This document shows positions 9,390 to 18,440 of a DNA stretch of 64,000 nucleotides, one piece after another. Numbering within the stretch: the first letter of the stretch is position 1; each line of letters opens with the position of its first letter. Both the position numbers and the translations under genes were made by a program. Where the stretch lies: NCBI RefSeq assembly GCF_037935975.1, contig NZ_CP149817.1, positions 2,852,001 through 2,916,000 on the forward strand, read 5' to 3'. The notes below the pieces were generated by a model. It had not been told where the DNA came from, did not search any database, and saw only the letters and a program-made list of their open reading frames with translations. This DNA is from Teredinibacter turnerae (GTDB lineage: Bacteria; Pseudomonadota; Gammaproteobacteria; Pseudomonadales; Cellvibrionaceae).

Positions 9390-12029
9390 TCAAAGACTCG
9401 GCAGGCTTGCTTCCAGCGGTCGGCCGACTGTGCCGCTCGTCAACATACTGTTGGGTAGCGCGATCATTTCATTGTCGTCAGTTACCAGGGAGGTAAATCT
9501 CCAACTCATATTGACTACCGTACCGCAAATTTCGGAGTTGACAGTTATTCTATCGCCGATTGAAAAAGGTTTATCGATATTTAGAATTAAGCCAGAAAAC
9601 AAATCCGTTAAATTTTCCTGTAGTGCTAGACCGGCGATAAATGTCACCAAGCCGGACGTCGCTAGCAAATGTGTAATCTCCATATTGAAAACAAAACGAA
9701 TTACACCAAAGCCACAAAGCGCAAAGCAGAACCAACTGGTGAGCGTACGTAAAATTGTAGGAATCCCAGTCGCTGACAATGCTTTTTCGGATTGCAGTAC
9801 GCGCGTTCTTCGCTCGAGCATATCCCAAAAATAGTTGTTGATCCCCTGAGCCAATGTATATGCAAGTAGTACCCACCAGGCGATATCGAAGCATCGCGAG
9901 ATCACCGAGGTATGAAACATCGGCAGCATTTCGACCGATTTAGCCAATACCAAAGGCTCCAGCGTAAGCAAAATAAAGGCGTAAACAAGACTCCGCAGCC
10001 AAAGTAACCGCTTCAACGGGAGCCAGCTTAATACGAATGCCACGAGTAGCCAGCCGAGCAAACTTACTTGGAATATCATTTTTTCCAAACTGGGCGGAAT
10101 AACACCACGCAATGAAAACGAGCGAGACTTAAGCTGATACACGGCACTATACAGCGAGGAGGTCCGCGATTTAGTCGACGCGCTCAACATCTCAGGATCA
10201 CCTAAGGTTTCACGTACAACACTTGACTGAAACGCAGATTCTGGAAGCAATTGCCAGCCCTCCATTTCAAGCCCCTTGCCCCACTTGGCATCGACGCCGC
10301 GAAAGTCAGTAGCATAAATAATATTTTTACGGGGTAGGTTATTATGCCGAAACTCAATCGCCGCTATATACTCACCGAAGGCACCACGCCCGCGCTGCTC
10401 AGCTAAACGGAAAGTGCGCTTGGCTTTGTAGCGTTTGTAAGTAATCGGTATTTCCGCCTTGTTCAGAGTATATCCCAGAGGCGCTTGGATAAATTTTTCA
10501 GACACACGTTCGCGCTCATCAAGAGCGGCAGCGCCCATACTATTAACAAAACTAACCGAATCAATATCGACGCCCCCTACTCCCCTAAACCACACCTCGA
10601 ACACCGCTGTAAAGGTATTGTTTTCTAACGAAACCTCCGTTACCTCTTCTATTTTTATTGCGGTATAGATTACGTGCGTTTTATATAGGACTCCGCGATC
10701 ATAGCCCAATTGAATCGGCGCTGAGATAAACCGTTCACCGCTGAACTGTCCCACCATGAGTGGGCGCACAACGTTGCCAAACTCATCAAAGAAAAAGTCG
10801 TTCGAAAGGCCCTGAATGGGTCGTTTGGGATCGTCCAGGCTCGCCAAGCTATCGCGCAACCCCACGCGCTGCTGCGCAATAGGAAGGTTATCCTGGATAC
10901 CGGCAGCCGCGATCACTACAGCTTGCATAGCGTCGAAGTAACTAGCGGCCGATGAATCTGGCTGGCGCCCGTAAGCCGCGTAATACGCTAAAGAAAACTT
11001 CTGTGCGCTGTGGCCGGCGATGTCGTATATCATTGGGCTAAGCGCAAACAATCCGTCCAGATAATGATCAACGGGAGGCGAATTAAGCCCCAAAATCTCG
11101 CTAAAATACTGAGCAAACCCTTGCTTGCCAATAGACGCGCTGGCAACAATTGGCAGCCCCGCAGTGTTTGGATTATCGCGTAGCGCTTTTATCAGGTAGC
11201 GGCCCTCAACATCATGTACCGCAAGAAATATTGCGTTAATTCCATTATGTGCCGGAAGTCGGTCGACCACCTGTCGCGCTTGCTTTTCTGAGTATTTACC
11301 ATTATCGGGCAGATCGACAGCGTAGCTGCTGAGCGCCATATTCAATTCCCGAGACAGTTGCCCAGCCCGCTCCACAAATGCCTGGTTCATGGACACCCCA
11401 TACTCGTCGTTACTAAACAATACCGCCACGTTCAAGGCCGTATCAAACAACCCCGAACTCCTGAAATAACGCAAAGCCATATGAGCTTGTAAGCGATTAT
11501 CCGGCACTACACGAAATGCCCACGAATTGTTTTCAGTAATGCCGGACGCGGTAGCCGAGCCACCCACCATTGGTATGCCAAGCTTCGCGTATTCGCGTGC
11601 AGCAGGCTTGCTGACACGGGATGAGCGGTGCCCAATAACAGCAATATTGCCGTCTCTTTTTATCTTTTGTGCCAACCTGGCTAAAAATTTTGGATCATCG
11701 CTGTCACGGTCGTTATACACCGTTACATGTAGCGGCCGCTCACTAGATTTGATCTGCGCGTTAAACTGCTGCTCAAATAGCAGGACACTCTCGCGCATTA
11801 CCCTGCCCTTATCAACGGTATCTGGCTGAGAAAGTGATATTCGGTCCAGGCGCATCGGTCCAACCAGGGCAATCTTCAGTGGCAAAAGCGCACTGCTAGA
11901 AACTTTTGGAGAGAAAGACGAGAAAAGCGATTCACCAAGAGCAATCAGCAATACTGAAAACCAAAAGAGCTGGCGTAGGGTTAAAGGCCACAGCCATTTA
12001 CTCGTAAAAATGTTCAGTGGCACGAGCAA
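9390..12029 (-). CDS. Binding-protein / MscS-channel fusion
   Basis: Up to 879 residues, start TTG 12029 or GTG 12023. An N-terminal signal anchor (~17-35) is followed by a periplasmic Leu/Ile/Val-type binding domain (~50-430, with LKIALVGPM, VIGHRSSRVSKPAA and LGIPMVGGSAT). A beta-rich segment (~445-590, ending NIIYATDF) comes next, then several membrane helices (~665-800). A MscS-type pore and beta domain follows (ALQENLTDLFSGL, DKPFSIGDRI, IALPNSML). The protein stops about 15 residues after IALPNS, so the C-terminal alpha/beta domain of MscS is missing. Last gene of the operon; the start overlaps the upstream gene. The architecture suggests a channel gated by a periplasmic ligand (inference). 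Truncation by mutation is possible. Confidence 0.85.
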   Translation of the reverse strand: MLVPLNIFTSKWLWPLTLRQLFWFSVLLIALGESLFSSFSPKVSSSALLPLKIALVGPMRLDRISLSQPDTVDKGRVMRESVLLFEQQFNAQIKSSERPLHVTVYNDRDSDDPKFLARLAQKIKRDGNIAVIGHRSSRVSKPAAREYAKLGIPMVGGSATASGITENNSWAFRVVPDNRLQAHMALRYFRSSGLFDTALNVAVLFSNDEYGVSMNQAFVERAGQLSRELNMALSSYAVDLPDNGKYSEKQARQVVDRLPAHNGINAIFLAVHDVEGRYLIKALRDNPNTAGLPIVASASIGKQGFAQYFSEILGLNSPPVDHYLDGLFALSPMIYDIAGHSAQKFSLAYYAAYGRQPDSSAASYFDAMQAVVIAAAGIQDNLPIAQQRVGLRDSLASLDDPKRPIQGLSNDFFFDEFGNVVRPLMVGQFSGERFISAPIQLGYDRGVLYKTHVIYTAIKIEEVTEVSLENNTFTAVFEVWFRGVGGVDIDSVSFVNSMGAAALDERERVSEKFIQAPLGYTLNKAEIPITYKRYKAKRTFRLAEQRGRGAFGEYIAAIEFRHNNLPRKNIIYATDFRGVDAKWGKGLEMEGWQLLPESAFQSSVVRETLGDPEMLSASTKSRTSSLYSAVYQLKSRSFSLRGVIPPSLEKMIFQVSLLGWLLVAFVLSWLPLKRLLWLRSLVYAFILLTLEPLVLAKSVEMLPMFHTSVISRCFDIAWWVLLAYTLAQGINNYFWDMLERRTRVLQSEKALSATGIPTILRTLTSWFCFALCGFGVIRFVFNMEITHLLATSGLVTFIAGLALQENLTDLFSGLILNIDKPFSIGDRITVNSEICGTVVNMSWRFTSLVTDDNEMIALPNSMLTSGTVGRPLEASLPSL

Positions 12030-13119
12030 AAACCTGCAACATATTGGGAATTTTTAAACCGCGCTGTTTCATTGCCGGCTGATTGATCGCTACCACATAC
12101 TGATCCGAAATATCGACACGTACGAGTGAGTTAACCGGAGGATCATCCGTAATCAAATGGGACGCTTTGGCAAAGGCCTTATAACCAAGTGCAGATGCAG
12201 AAACCCCAACAGAGAGCATAAACCCGTCTTCGCTTGAAAATGCATTCAAGCCAATAACAGGTATATTCGAATTCGCTTCGGTCCAGCGGGCAACCACAAT
12301 CGGATCGGCGTAGATACGTGGCTCGGCAGAGTTATTCGTGGAGACACCCTCACCAACCCGCAACTTGCGATATCCATCAACCAGCAGGAAGTCTACACTT
12401 TCCTGGTTGATTCCTAGAATATAGTTTTGCCAGTCTTCATAGGTATCAATGGGTGGTGAGACACTAAACTCCATATCCTGCCAATCTTGTCTTTCCAAAT
12501 AGAGCGCATCCTGCATCGCAGTAATAGATTCATCGAGCAAAAAGTGGACATGCTTAGTTGACGCCAATGCTTGCGGGTTCTCTAGCTGCAAGAAATGAAT
12601 AATATCGATTACGCTCGCAACAGGTATGCGCTCAAGCGTACCCACTACATTTATTGCCGTGTTGTAACATACTTTCTCACCATCCTGAGTTAATTTGCAG
12701 TAGCGAGTCTCATCCCCGTTTACACCTGAAAAAACGATATTAACCCCTGATCGATTAATGTAGTTGGGCGCCACTACAAATTTTTGGGCAATATCATCAA
12801 ACGCGATAATTACATCAGGCTGATACATTTCTATTGCCTGGAGCGCTTGCTTCACCGGGCCACGTGCGTCTGCATCCGTTTCAAATGGAATATTCTTCGC
12901 ATTCATATAATAGTAGCGAACATCGTAATTGACCCGGCCGTGAGAAAGCTCACGCATCCCTTTCTCGAGGCCAAGATTCAACCCGCGTGTCCAGGCATAA
13001 TCTGTATTATAGCTGTGAAGAATGAAAATTCGCTTTTGCTTCGCGCTGTTCAACAGTACCAGTGCTATAGTCACCAGTAAAAAGATCAACATGGAACCTC
13101 TATGCAAAAATACTTTCAC
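11998..13119 (-). CDS. Periplasmic substrate-binding protein (ABC_sub_bind type)
   Basis: About 373 residues. N-terminal hydrophobic signal or anchor (MLIFLLVTIALVLLNS), then an ABC_sub_bind-like two-lobed domain (RIFILHSYNTDYAWTRG, PDVIIAFDDIAQKFVV, NIVFSGVNGD). GTG at 13119 overlaps the upstream TGA by four bases (GTGA) and has an AGGG site 8 bases before it, so it is preferred over TTG 13143; ATG 13092 is an alternative. No ABC permease or ATPase is adjacent. Instead it sits between a cyclic-nucleotide-binding transporter and a channel fusion, so it may present ligand to one of these rather than feed a classic ABC importer (inference). Confidence 0.85.
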   Translation of the reverse strand: MKVFLHRGSMLIFLLVTIALVLLNSAKQKRIFILHSYNTDYAWTRGLNLGLEKGMRELSHGRVNYDVRYYYMNAKNIPFETDADARGPVKQALQAIEMYQPDVIIAFDDIAQKFVVAPNYINRSGVNIVFSGVNGDETRYCKLTQDGEKVCYNTAINVVGTLERIPVASVIDIIHFLQLENPQALASTKHVHFLLDESITAMQDALYLERQDWQDMEFSVSPPIDTYEDWQNYILGINQESVDFLLVDGYRKLRVGEGVSTNNSAEPRIYADPIVVARWTEANSNIPVIGLNAFSSEDGFMLSVGVSASALGYKAFAKASHLITDDPPVNSLVRVDISDQYVVAINQPAMKQRGLKIPNMLQVFARATEHFYE

Positions 13120-15026
13120 GCCAGCAACCCTAAGTGAACCCAAAAGGGAATACTCGCATAAACGGCGCCAAGCTTAATTAGCCAAATGGCACAGTGGAAC
13201 ACAAATATTTTTTTCTGCGACCCAACTTCGACAGCAGAAGTCAACTCCAAGAACAAAGAGTAGTAAGACGCTTGATAAGGTAAAATAAAGCTTTCGGAAA
13301 AAAGCAGAATTAGAAAGCCTATTATCCACGGGTTCAAACTCACATTTGATGCCAGCGGAATCAAGAGTGTCGCAAAAACGATCACAGTTGCATTAATCGG
13401 CAGCACAATTCGCACTAGTGCAATACTTATTGCTAAAACCACCACAAAAATTCCTGGTGAGCTATCCATGAGCACAACCAAAAAGTTAAGTTGATCACTC
13501 AACCAAAGATGAATGCCTGTCTCACGGATTACATTCACCATACCGATCAAAGAACCGAGAAATACAAGAAAGCTCCAATCGATAGACGCCCTGAACTGCT
13601 TTTGCCCCAGGAAGCCGAACATCATCAGATAAAACAATATAGCCATGGCAACCCAAGCAATATCCAGTTTGTGTAAAGACGAAAACATCAAACCAAATAA
13701 CAATACTGCCAAACCCAGGAGTCCTGACCATTCTTGCCCGGTCAGTCGTCCAAGTAGCTGCTGTTGGGAGCGAACAATAGATTTTGGTACCGTAAAATTC
13801 ACGCTATTGCGGAACATAATGAGATTGAGCAGCAGATACAGTACTAGCATAACTCCACACACCGCACTCCCAGCGATGAACCAACTTACCCACTGAAAAG
13901 ACTCTTGGACCTGCAGTGGCAGCATACCTAAAACAATAAAGTTGACCGATTTACTACTCACAAAAAATGGCGAGAGTAACGAGGCCCCATGTAGCAGATT
14001 CATTTTTAGTCTAGGCCCTTCGGCACGGCGAATTTTTTCTTGCATACCGGTGAGTATTTCAGGTAGGAGATTCGCGACTAATGTTACTCGACCGTTAGTG
14101 GTCGGAATAAATGGCGTTAGTAGTGCGCCTACGGTGAAAAAGCTTAAGTTGTACCAGAACTTGCGTGCAGGACCAATTCGCAAGAGTGCGATGAACAGTC
14201 TGTAACTCAGACCGGAACTTTTAATAACCACACTCAGCCCCAGGATACCCATCGCTAAAAAAAAGCTGTCACTTGAAAAACCGCTGAAGGCGGTATCTGG
14301 CGCGGCAATACCCATCAATACCGCACTGAGAATGGAAAATAGCCCGGTTATATAATCCGGCAACAGCCGGAACATCCACATAACCGCGCAGGTGCCCAAG
14401 ATGGCGCTATAGGTAATACCATTATCGGAAAGATCCAGCAGCCCCTCTGATTTAAGTGAATGCAACCCCAGAAAAACAACTAAAGGAATGCAGAGGGACA
14501 GTGCCCACCCCACTAGAATACCGTTATCAACACGGGCTATTGCATGTGAACTCGCGGGCTGGTGTATGGCAAGTTCTCCAGAAAGTCGGCCATGAAAATG
14601 CTCTACGATACCCTGGCAGAAGTCGGCATATTGACTGTGAAGCGCAATAAATGCGCGTGGCATAACGAGTACTGTACAAGCCCCATTTGCCACTAGCCCT
14701 GCAATGTAGGTGGGCATTCCCATCACCGACTCTTCGCCGTAAAAACCGGTGCCCAAGGAGCCCTTATTCGGTTCGTCTTCTAACGCCAGACGACCATCCA
14801 ATATATAAAACAGGGTTTTCGCGCGGTCTCCTTTGTGAAACAGGGCTTCGCCCGGTTTAAGCTCTTTGATGTAAGCCAACCCAACGCTGCGCGCTTTGTC
14901 CTCAAGCGTACTTGCAGCAAACAGTGGACAATCCAATAAAAATTGACACACCCTGCCGGAACCATCTTGACTCGCAGAAAAGCCATAGACAGTCTCATCT
15001 CCAGCAACGCTCGCATCACTACCCAA
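13116..15026 (-). CDS. Cyclic-nucleotide-binding domain fused to SLC13/DASS transporter
   Basis: About 636 residues. Residues ~30-150 form a CAP/CNB-like domain (LFHKGDRAKTLFYILDGRLAL, then a GEESVMG-type turn). The rest is a 10-12 helix divalent anion/Na+ symporter of the SLC13 type, with PFIPTTNGRVT and PINATVIVFATLLIPLAS as the duplicated substrate/ion motifs. TTG 15026 has GGAGG 5 bases upstream; a TTG at 15038 is the longer alternative and no ATG occurs near the start. The fusion implies that transport of a dicarboxylate, sulfate or similar anion is gated by a cytoplasmic nucleotide (inference). Second gene of the four-gene operon. Confidence 0.88.
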   Translation of the reverse strand: MGSDASVAGDETVYGFSASQDGSGRVCQFLLDCPLFAASTLEDKARSVGLAYIKELKPGEALFHKGDRAKTLFYILDGRLALEDEPNKGSLGTGFYGEESVMGMPTYIAGLVANGACTVLVMPRAFIALHSQYADFCQGIVEHFHGRLSGELAIHQPASSHAIARVDNGILVGWALSLCIPLVVFLGLHSLKSEGLLDLSDNGITYSAILGTCAVMWMFRLLPDYITGLFSILSAVLMGIAAPDTAFSGFSSDSFFLAMGILGLSVVIKSSGLSYRLFIALLRIGPARKFWYNLSFFTVGALLTPFIPTTNGRVTLVANLLPEILTGMQEKIRRAEGPRLKMNLLHGASLLSPFFVSSKSVNFIVLGMLPLQVQESFQWVSWFIAGSAVCGVMLVLYLLLNLIMFRNSVNFTVPKSIVRSQQQLLGRLTGQEWSGLLGLAVLLFGLMFSSLHKLDIAWVAMAILFYLMMFGFLGQKQFRASIDWSFLVFLGSLIGMVNVIRETGIHLWLSDQLNFLVVLMDSSPGIFVVVLAISIALVRIVLPINATVIVFATLLIPLASNVSLNPWIIGFLILLFSESFILPYQASYYSLFLELTSAVEVGSQKKIFVFHCAIWLIKLGAVYASIPFWVHLGLLA

Positions 15027-15089
15027 AACGGCCTCCAACAGCTCGAATTACACGATTTTAAAAGACTGTTTGTCTAGTTATATCCAGAA

Positions 15090-16214
15090 CTACAAAAAGA
15101 AGAGCGTTATCAGGTTCAGCGCAATCATAATGGATGGCCAGTAACACACCTTAGGAATAATATTGTCTTTATAGATAATCCATTTCTCTATTGCTCTAGG
15201 GCGGATGGCAAACAAATAGGTATTTACCGTACTGGCAACGAGAACCACGTACATGACGACGTAATAATATTCAAGATAAACCACACTTGCGCCAGCGAAC
15301 TGTTCACGCAATTGAATATGTGCGATAAGCACAACAAAGAACAACGCCGAACACATGCCAAGAAATCCCGAAATATTAAATCCCAGAAGGCCGCTTTTTT
15401 CATGTTCTTCGCTAGTCGTTAACAGCGCTGCAAATAGCAACACGGCGACAAGAAATAAGGGGAGCAGGTGAACGGTAAATGCGTTGTCGAAACGCCTCTT
15501 GATCACGAAGTTGTAATACAATTCAGGAAAATCCGTCTGCCCGACGTAGTCGGGTATGCCGAAATTGGTATCGTAACTGCTGGGTTGGTAATTAAAATAG
15601 GTATTGGCCCGCGTCCAGGCACCCAGTACTATTCCTTGCTCAATGCCGAAAATGGCGTCCATGGAGGTGGACTTGTACGCTGAAAAATCGGGCACCAGAA
15701 TAACGTTTTTGGAAAATGCTTTGGGCCACAGCCGGATCCAGACTGTCTTATGATCAAACGGGTAGTGGGAATAATCGAACCCCTGCTTTAAGGTCGCCTC
15801 AAAGTACCAGCCCAATACTTCGCCGTGATTTGACTTTTCTCTATAGGTTAGTGTTGGGCTTATATCACTGCCGGAGTTGACCTGCTCCGGGAGAATGAAA
15901 TCTGCGCTTATCTCTGAATCAGGTATTCCCGCGTAACGAGCGATTGGAAAATGTTGCCAAATATAACCGGTGATATTGACTTCACTGGAATCGAAGAACT
16001 TAAGAGACTGAATAAACAAGCCGGTAATTATTCTCTCACCCGCCGGGTCAGTCATCAAATCGCTGTGATTGTCCTCGAGATAGCGAGTAACCTCCGTCAT
16101 ATTCGTCAGTTGTTGCGCTTTTTTAATGTCGTACTTATCCATTTCGTGCCATTGCAGCACTAAAGTCACAACGAGAAGGCAAGTAACGCCAATGGAGGTA
16201 GTCCAGAGCTTCAT
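15090..16214 (-). CDS. Pentameric ligand-gated ion channel-like protein
   Basis: 374 residues. A signal or anchor helix at ~7-22 precedes a ~220-residue extracytoplasmic beta-rich domain. That domain contains FDYSHYPFDHKTVWIRLWP, matching the YPFD(x)Q signature before TM1 of Cys-loop-type receptors; the flanking cysteines are absent, as in other bacterial members. Four membrane helices follow at ~245-265, 277-303, 312-337 and 354-374; TM1 holds a Pro (HLLPLFLV) as usual. First gene of a four-gene operon, 51-63 bases before the transporter gene. It is the only one of the four without a clear small-molecule-binding fusion partner other than its own domain. The pLGIC call rests on motif and topology, not on a search. 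Confidence 0.7.
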   Translation of the reverse strand: MKLWTTSIGVTCLLVVTLVLQWHEMDKYDIKKAQQLTNMTEVTRYLEDNHSDLMTDPAGERIITGLFIQSLKFFDSSEVNITGYIWQHFPIARYAGIPDSEISADFILPEQVNSGSDISPTLTYREKSNHGEVLGWYFEATLKQGFDYSHYPFDHKTVWIRLWPKAFSKNVILVPDFSAYKSTSMDAIFGIEQGIVLGAWTRANTYFNYQPSSYDTNFGIPDYVGQTDFPELYYNFVIKRRFDNAFTVHLLPLFLVAVLLFAALLTTSEEHEKSGLLGFNISGFLGMCSALFFVVLIAHIQLREQFAGASVVYLEYYYVVMYVVLVASTVNTYLFAIRPRAIEKWIIYKDNIIPKVCYWPSIMIALNLITLFFL

Positions 16215-16500
16215 GGTGTCGACCCTTGGATAGCGTGATTGCCTAAAGCCGCATCAACGCCTTGATTATGAGCCTACATCTTGAAGTTTTATCGGTGAAC
16301 AGCGAAATGAAATATGTTTATAAGGAGATAACAAGCTTTTATTAGGCGAACTTCAGACTGACCGCTGCACGACAACAGCCAATCAAACGAAAAAAGGGCG
16401 TCACTAAAAAGTACTATATTCGGCCCAGAACAAGTAGATATAAGTGCAAATCCATGACAACTCAGACGTCGCCAATGCCGGTGTTTTCTATAGAGTGCTA

Positions 16501-16843
16501 GGGCCTGTTAACACTAATTCGATTCATTCTGTTGCGGCTAAAATTTCGCTATCGAGTGATGCGGCACCCCGACGTTTGGAGCGCAGATTGTTCGGCATAT
16601 CCCTATGCCTCACCCCTGCGGGGTTACACGCTAAAACGCTCCCGGCGTTTTAGTGGTTGCTCCAAATGAACGATAAACAACGCTGAGAGCGGGATTTTAG
16701 CCGCAACCCGCAGGGCTGGGCCTGTATTTCCAGGCTGATGCGTTATTTTTCGCTCGTTTAGCCCGCTAAACAATGCCAAAAATGCCTTTCATCCTGAAAA
16801 TACAGGCTCCAGCAGAGCGAATTGAATTAGTGTTAACAGGCCC
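16501..16843 (+). mobile_element. 343-bp MITE-like element, copy B
   Basis: Ends GGGCCTGTTAACACTAATTC / GAATTAGTGTTAACAGGCCC, flanked by TA at 16499-16500 and 16844-16845. Internal inverted repeats: 14 bp perfect (16531-16544 with 16694-16707), 9 bp (16631-16639 with 16645-16653), and 14 bp with one mismatch (16721-16734 with 16793-16806). The single strand could therefore fold into two hairpin domains. There is no transposase. It sits between the channel operon promoter side and the 3' end of the acyltransferase gene. Confidence 0.92.
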
Positions 16844-16870
16844 TAATACAGGAGTTTCGTAAACCAGTCG

Positions 16871-16904
16871 CGATCTCATCCAAGCGCCATTGTGCGGATG
16901 AGAT
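16871..16904 (-). terminator. Hairpin after the acyltransferase gene
   Basis: Perfect 10-bp stem (GATCTCATCC at 16871-16880 with GGATGAGATC at 16895-16904) and a 14-base loop, 11 bases past the stop of the acyltransferase gene. No clear T-run follows on the minus strand, so it may be a weak terminator or a 3'-end-stabilising hairpin. Confidence 0.45.
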
Positions 16905-16914
16905 CCAGATTAGA

Positions 16915-17940
16915 TTAACCACTAAAGACCGCTCTAAAATTTTTCCTAAGTGCAGCGCTTTGTACGTTTTCAAGTAACCTATTCAACAGCCAGATTTGTA
17001 TGAACGCCGCCATCGTTGCAACCGAAAAGGCAATTAGATATTTTAATGCGAAATTGCCATGAAGGTTCTTTACTAGGGGAATATGCCAAAGGTATATCCA
17101 AATCGAGTTTTGCGCACAGAACAACACAAACGGTTTTAATTTAAGCTTGTCAATCAACAACTCGATTTTCTCTCTGAGCATCCATAACAGGCAGGAGACA
17201 AACAAGGCATATGAGACATAGTACAACGCCGGGGGGTACTTCAGATCTTGGGTAGGCACAAATACCCCTTCCATCACATAAAGCCCAAGCGCGAGAGAAA
17301 CAAATGTAGCCAAGGATAAGATCACAAAATGAGTAAGTTGCTTTTCGTTGAGCTGCGTCATTCTCAGGCCAATAGCGAAGATGATTCCATAGGGAACAAT
17401 AAAGTGCGTTACCAGCGATATTTTGTTGCCAACATCATGCTGAATGTATGGCAGAGTGAAATAGCGAACAACTTCATAGATCATGAAAACAACGGCAAGA
17501 GAGCCAAAATACGTGAAGTTCGAAGACTGACCCTTGTGCCACATATAAATAAACGGTGAGACCAAGGCGACAAGTAAAAATACTCGTATTATCCATACGT
17601 AGCCAATACCACCGTTTAACAGATAGGAGTTAACGGTGGTATTCGCATCCAGGTCTGGATGTGAAGGGTTAAATATCAACAGCGCAAAGAAATAACCCGT
17701 TAAAAAAACCCAAACCGGAACGACGAGTCTAAACAGTCTTTTCCAAAGGTAGTGAGAATAGCGGATGCCAGGCTTATAACTTATCCCGAACGCCATACCG
17801 GAGACCAAAACCATTAACGGCACATCAAAATTTCGCAACTGGTATAGTATTTCGGGCGGCCCCACATGCGCTAATATAATGGCTGCCAAACCGATAAATC
17901 GCATTATATCGATACTATTGTCGCGCACAATCTTCTCCAT
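16915..17940 (-). CDS. Acyltransferase family 3 membrane protein
   Basis: 341 residues with about ten hydrophobic helices. The N-terminus carries the acyltransferase-3 pattern: SIDIMRFIGLAAIILAHVG, then FDVPLMVLVSGMAFG. The conserved His in the first helix is present. Members O-acylate sugars, peptidoglycan, lipids or antibiotics from the cytoplasmic acyl-CoA pool. It stands alone, with no glycosyltransferase or polysaccharide genes next to it, so the substrate cannot be guessed. The ATG at 17940 is the natural start. Confidence 0.85.
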   Translation of the reverse strand: MEKIVRDNSIDIMRFIGLAAIILAHVGPPEILYQLRNFDVPLMVLVSGMAFGISYKPGIRYSHYLWKRLFRLVVPVWVFLTGYFFALLIFNPSHPDLDANTTVNSYLLNGGIGYVWIIRVFLLVALVSPFIYMWHKGQSSNFTYFGSLAVVFMIYEVVRYFTLPYIQHDVGNKISLVTHFIVPYGIIFAIGLRMTQLNEKQLTHFVILSLATFVSLALGLYVMEGVFVPTQDLKYPPALYYVSYALFVSCLLWMLREKIELLIDKLKLKPFVLFCAQNSIWIYLWHIPLVKNLHGNFALKYLIAFSVATMAAFIQIWLLNRLLENVQSAALRKNFRAVFSG

Positions 17941-18440
17941 GATTTTGATGTTAACTGTTTAAAAAATATTGGCCTGCCCAACAGAGCCCCGCATTGATTG
18001 TATGCGCAAGAGCACGGCTCGATGGTTGCTGCACCATTCCATGGTGGGTGCATAATATTTAGTCGCCCGTAACGGCTTATCGATGCCCAAACGAGACACT
18101 TTGCTAGCGACTAAACCTATTTTCTGACCACCCCAACCGCTATAGCCGCTACCGAAAAATTGAAATTACCGCAACATGTGGGTGTTTGCCATGTAATATT
18201 CACAATATCCAGTGTAAAAACGTCTCTATAGCGTTGATAGGAGCACAGAAGGAAAACATCCAACTCGACAAACGCGTGAAGCAATGAAGCTTTTAAGGCT
18301 CTTTCAGCTTGCGCAAACACCAAATAGGATCGGACCCACGCTATAGCGGTCTCCGCATACACTTACCAATCGCGAATACAGCAAATATCCGACCAACTAT
18401 CACAACCTTTTCGTAAGTGTCTTTTTGCCGTGATTTCGCT
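17941..18440. other. 500-bp gap between acyltransferase and cupin genes
   Basis: No ORF with family features. Short minus-strand frames around 18117-18362 lack a ribosome site and have irregular composition. It should contain the acyltransferase promoter and the transcript end of the cupin gene. I see nothing else definite. Confidence 0.5.

Noticed and set aside
18117-18362. 81-codon minus-strand ORF between acyltransferase and cupin
   Set aside because: No family feature, no ribosome site, and irregular composition.
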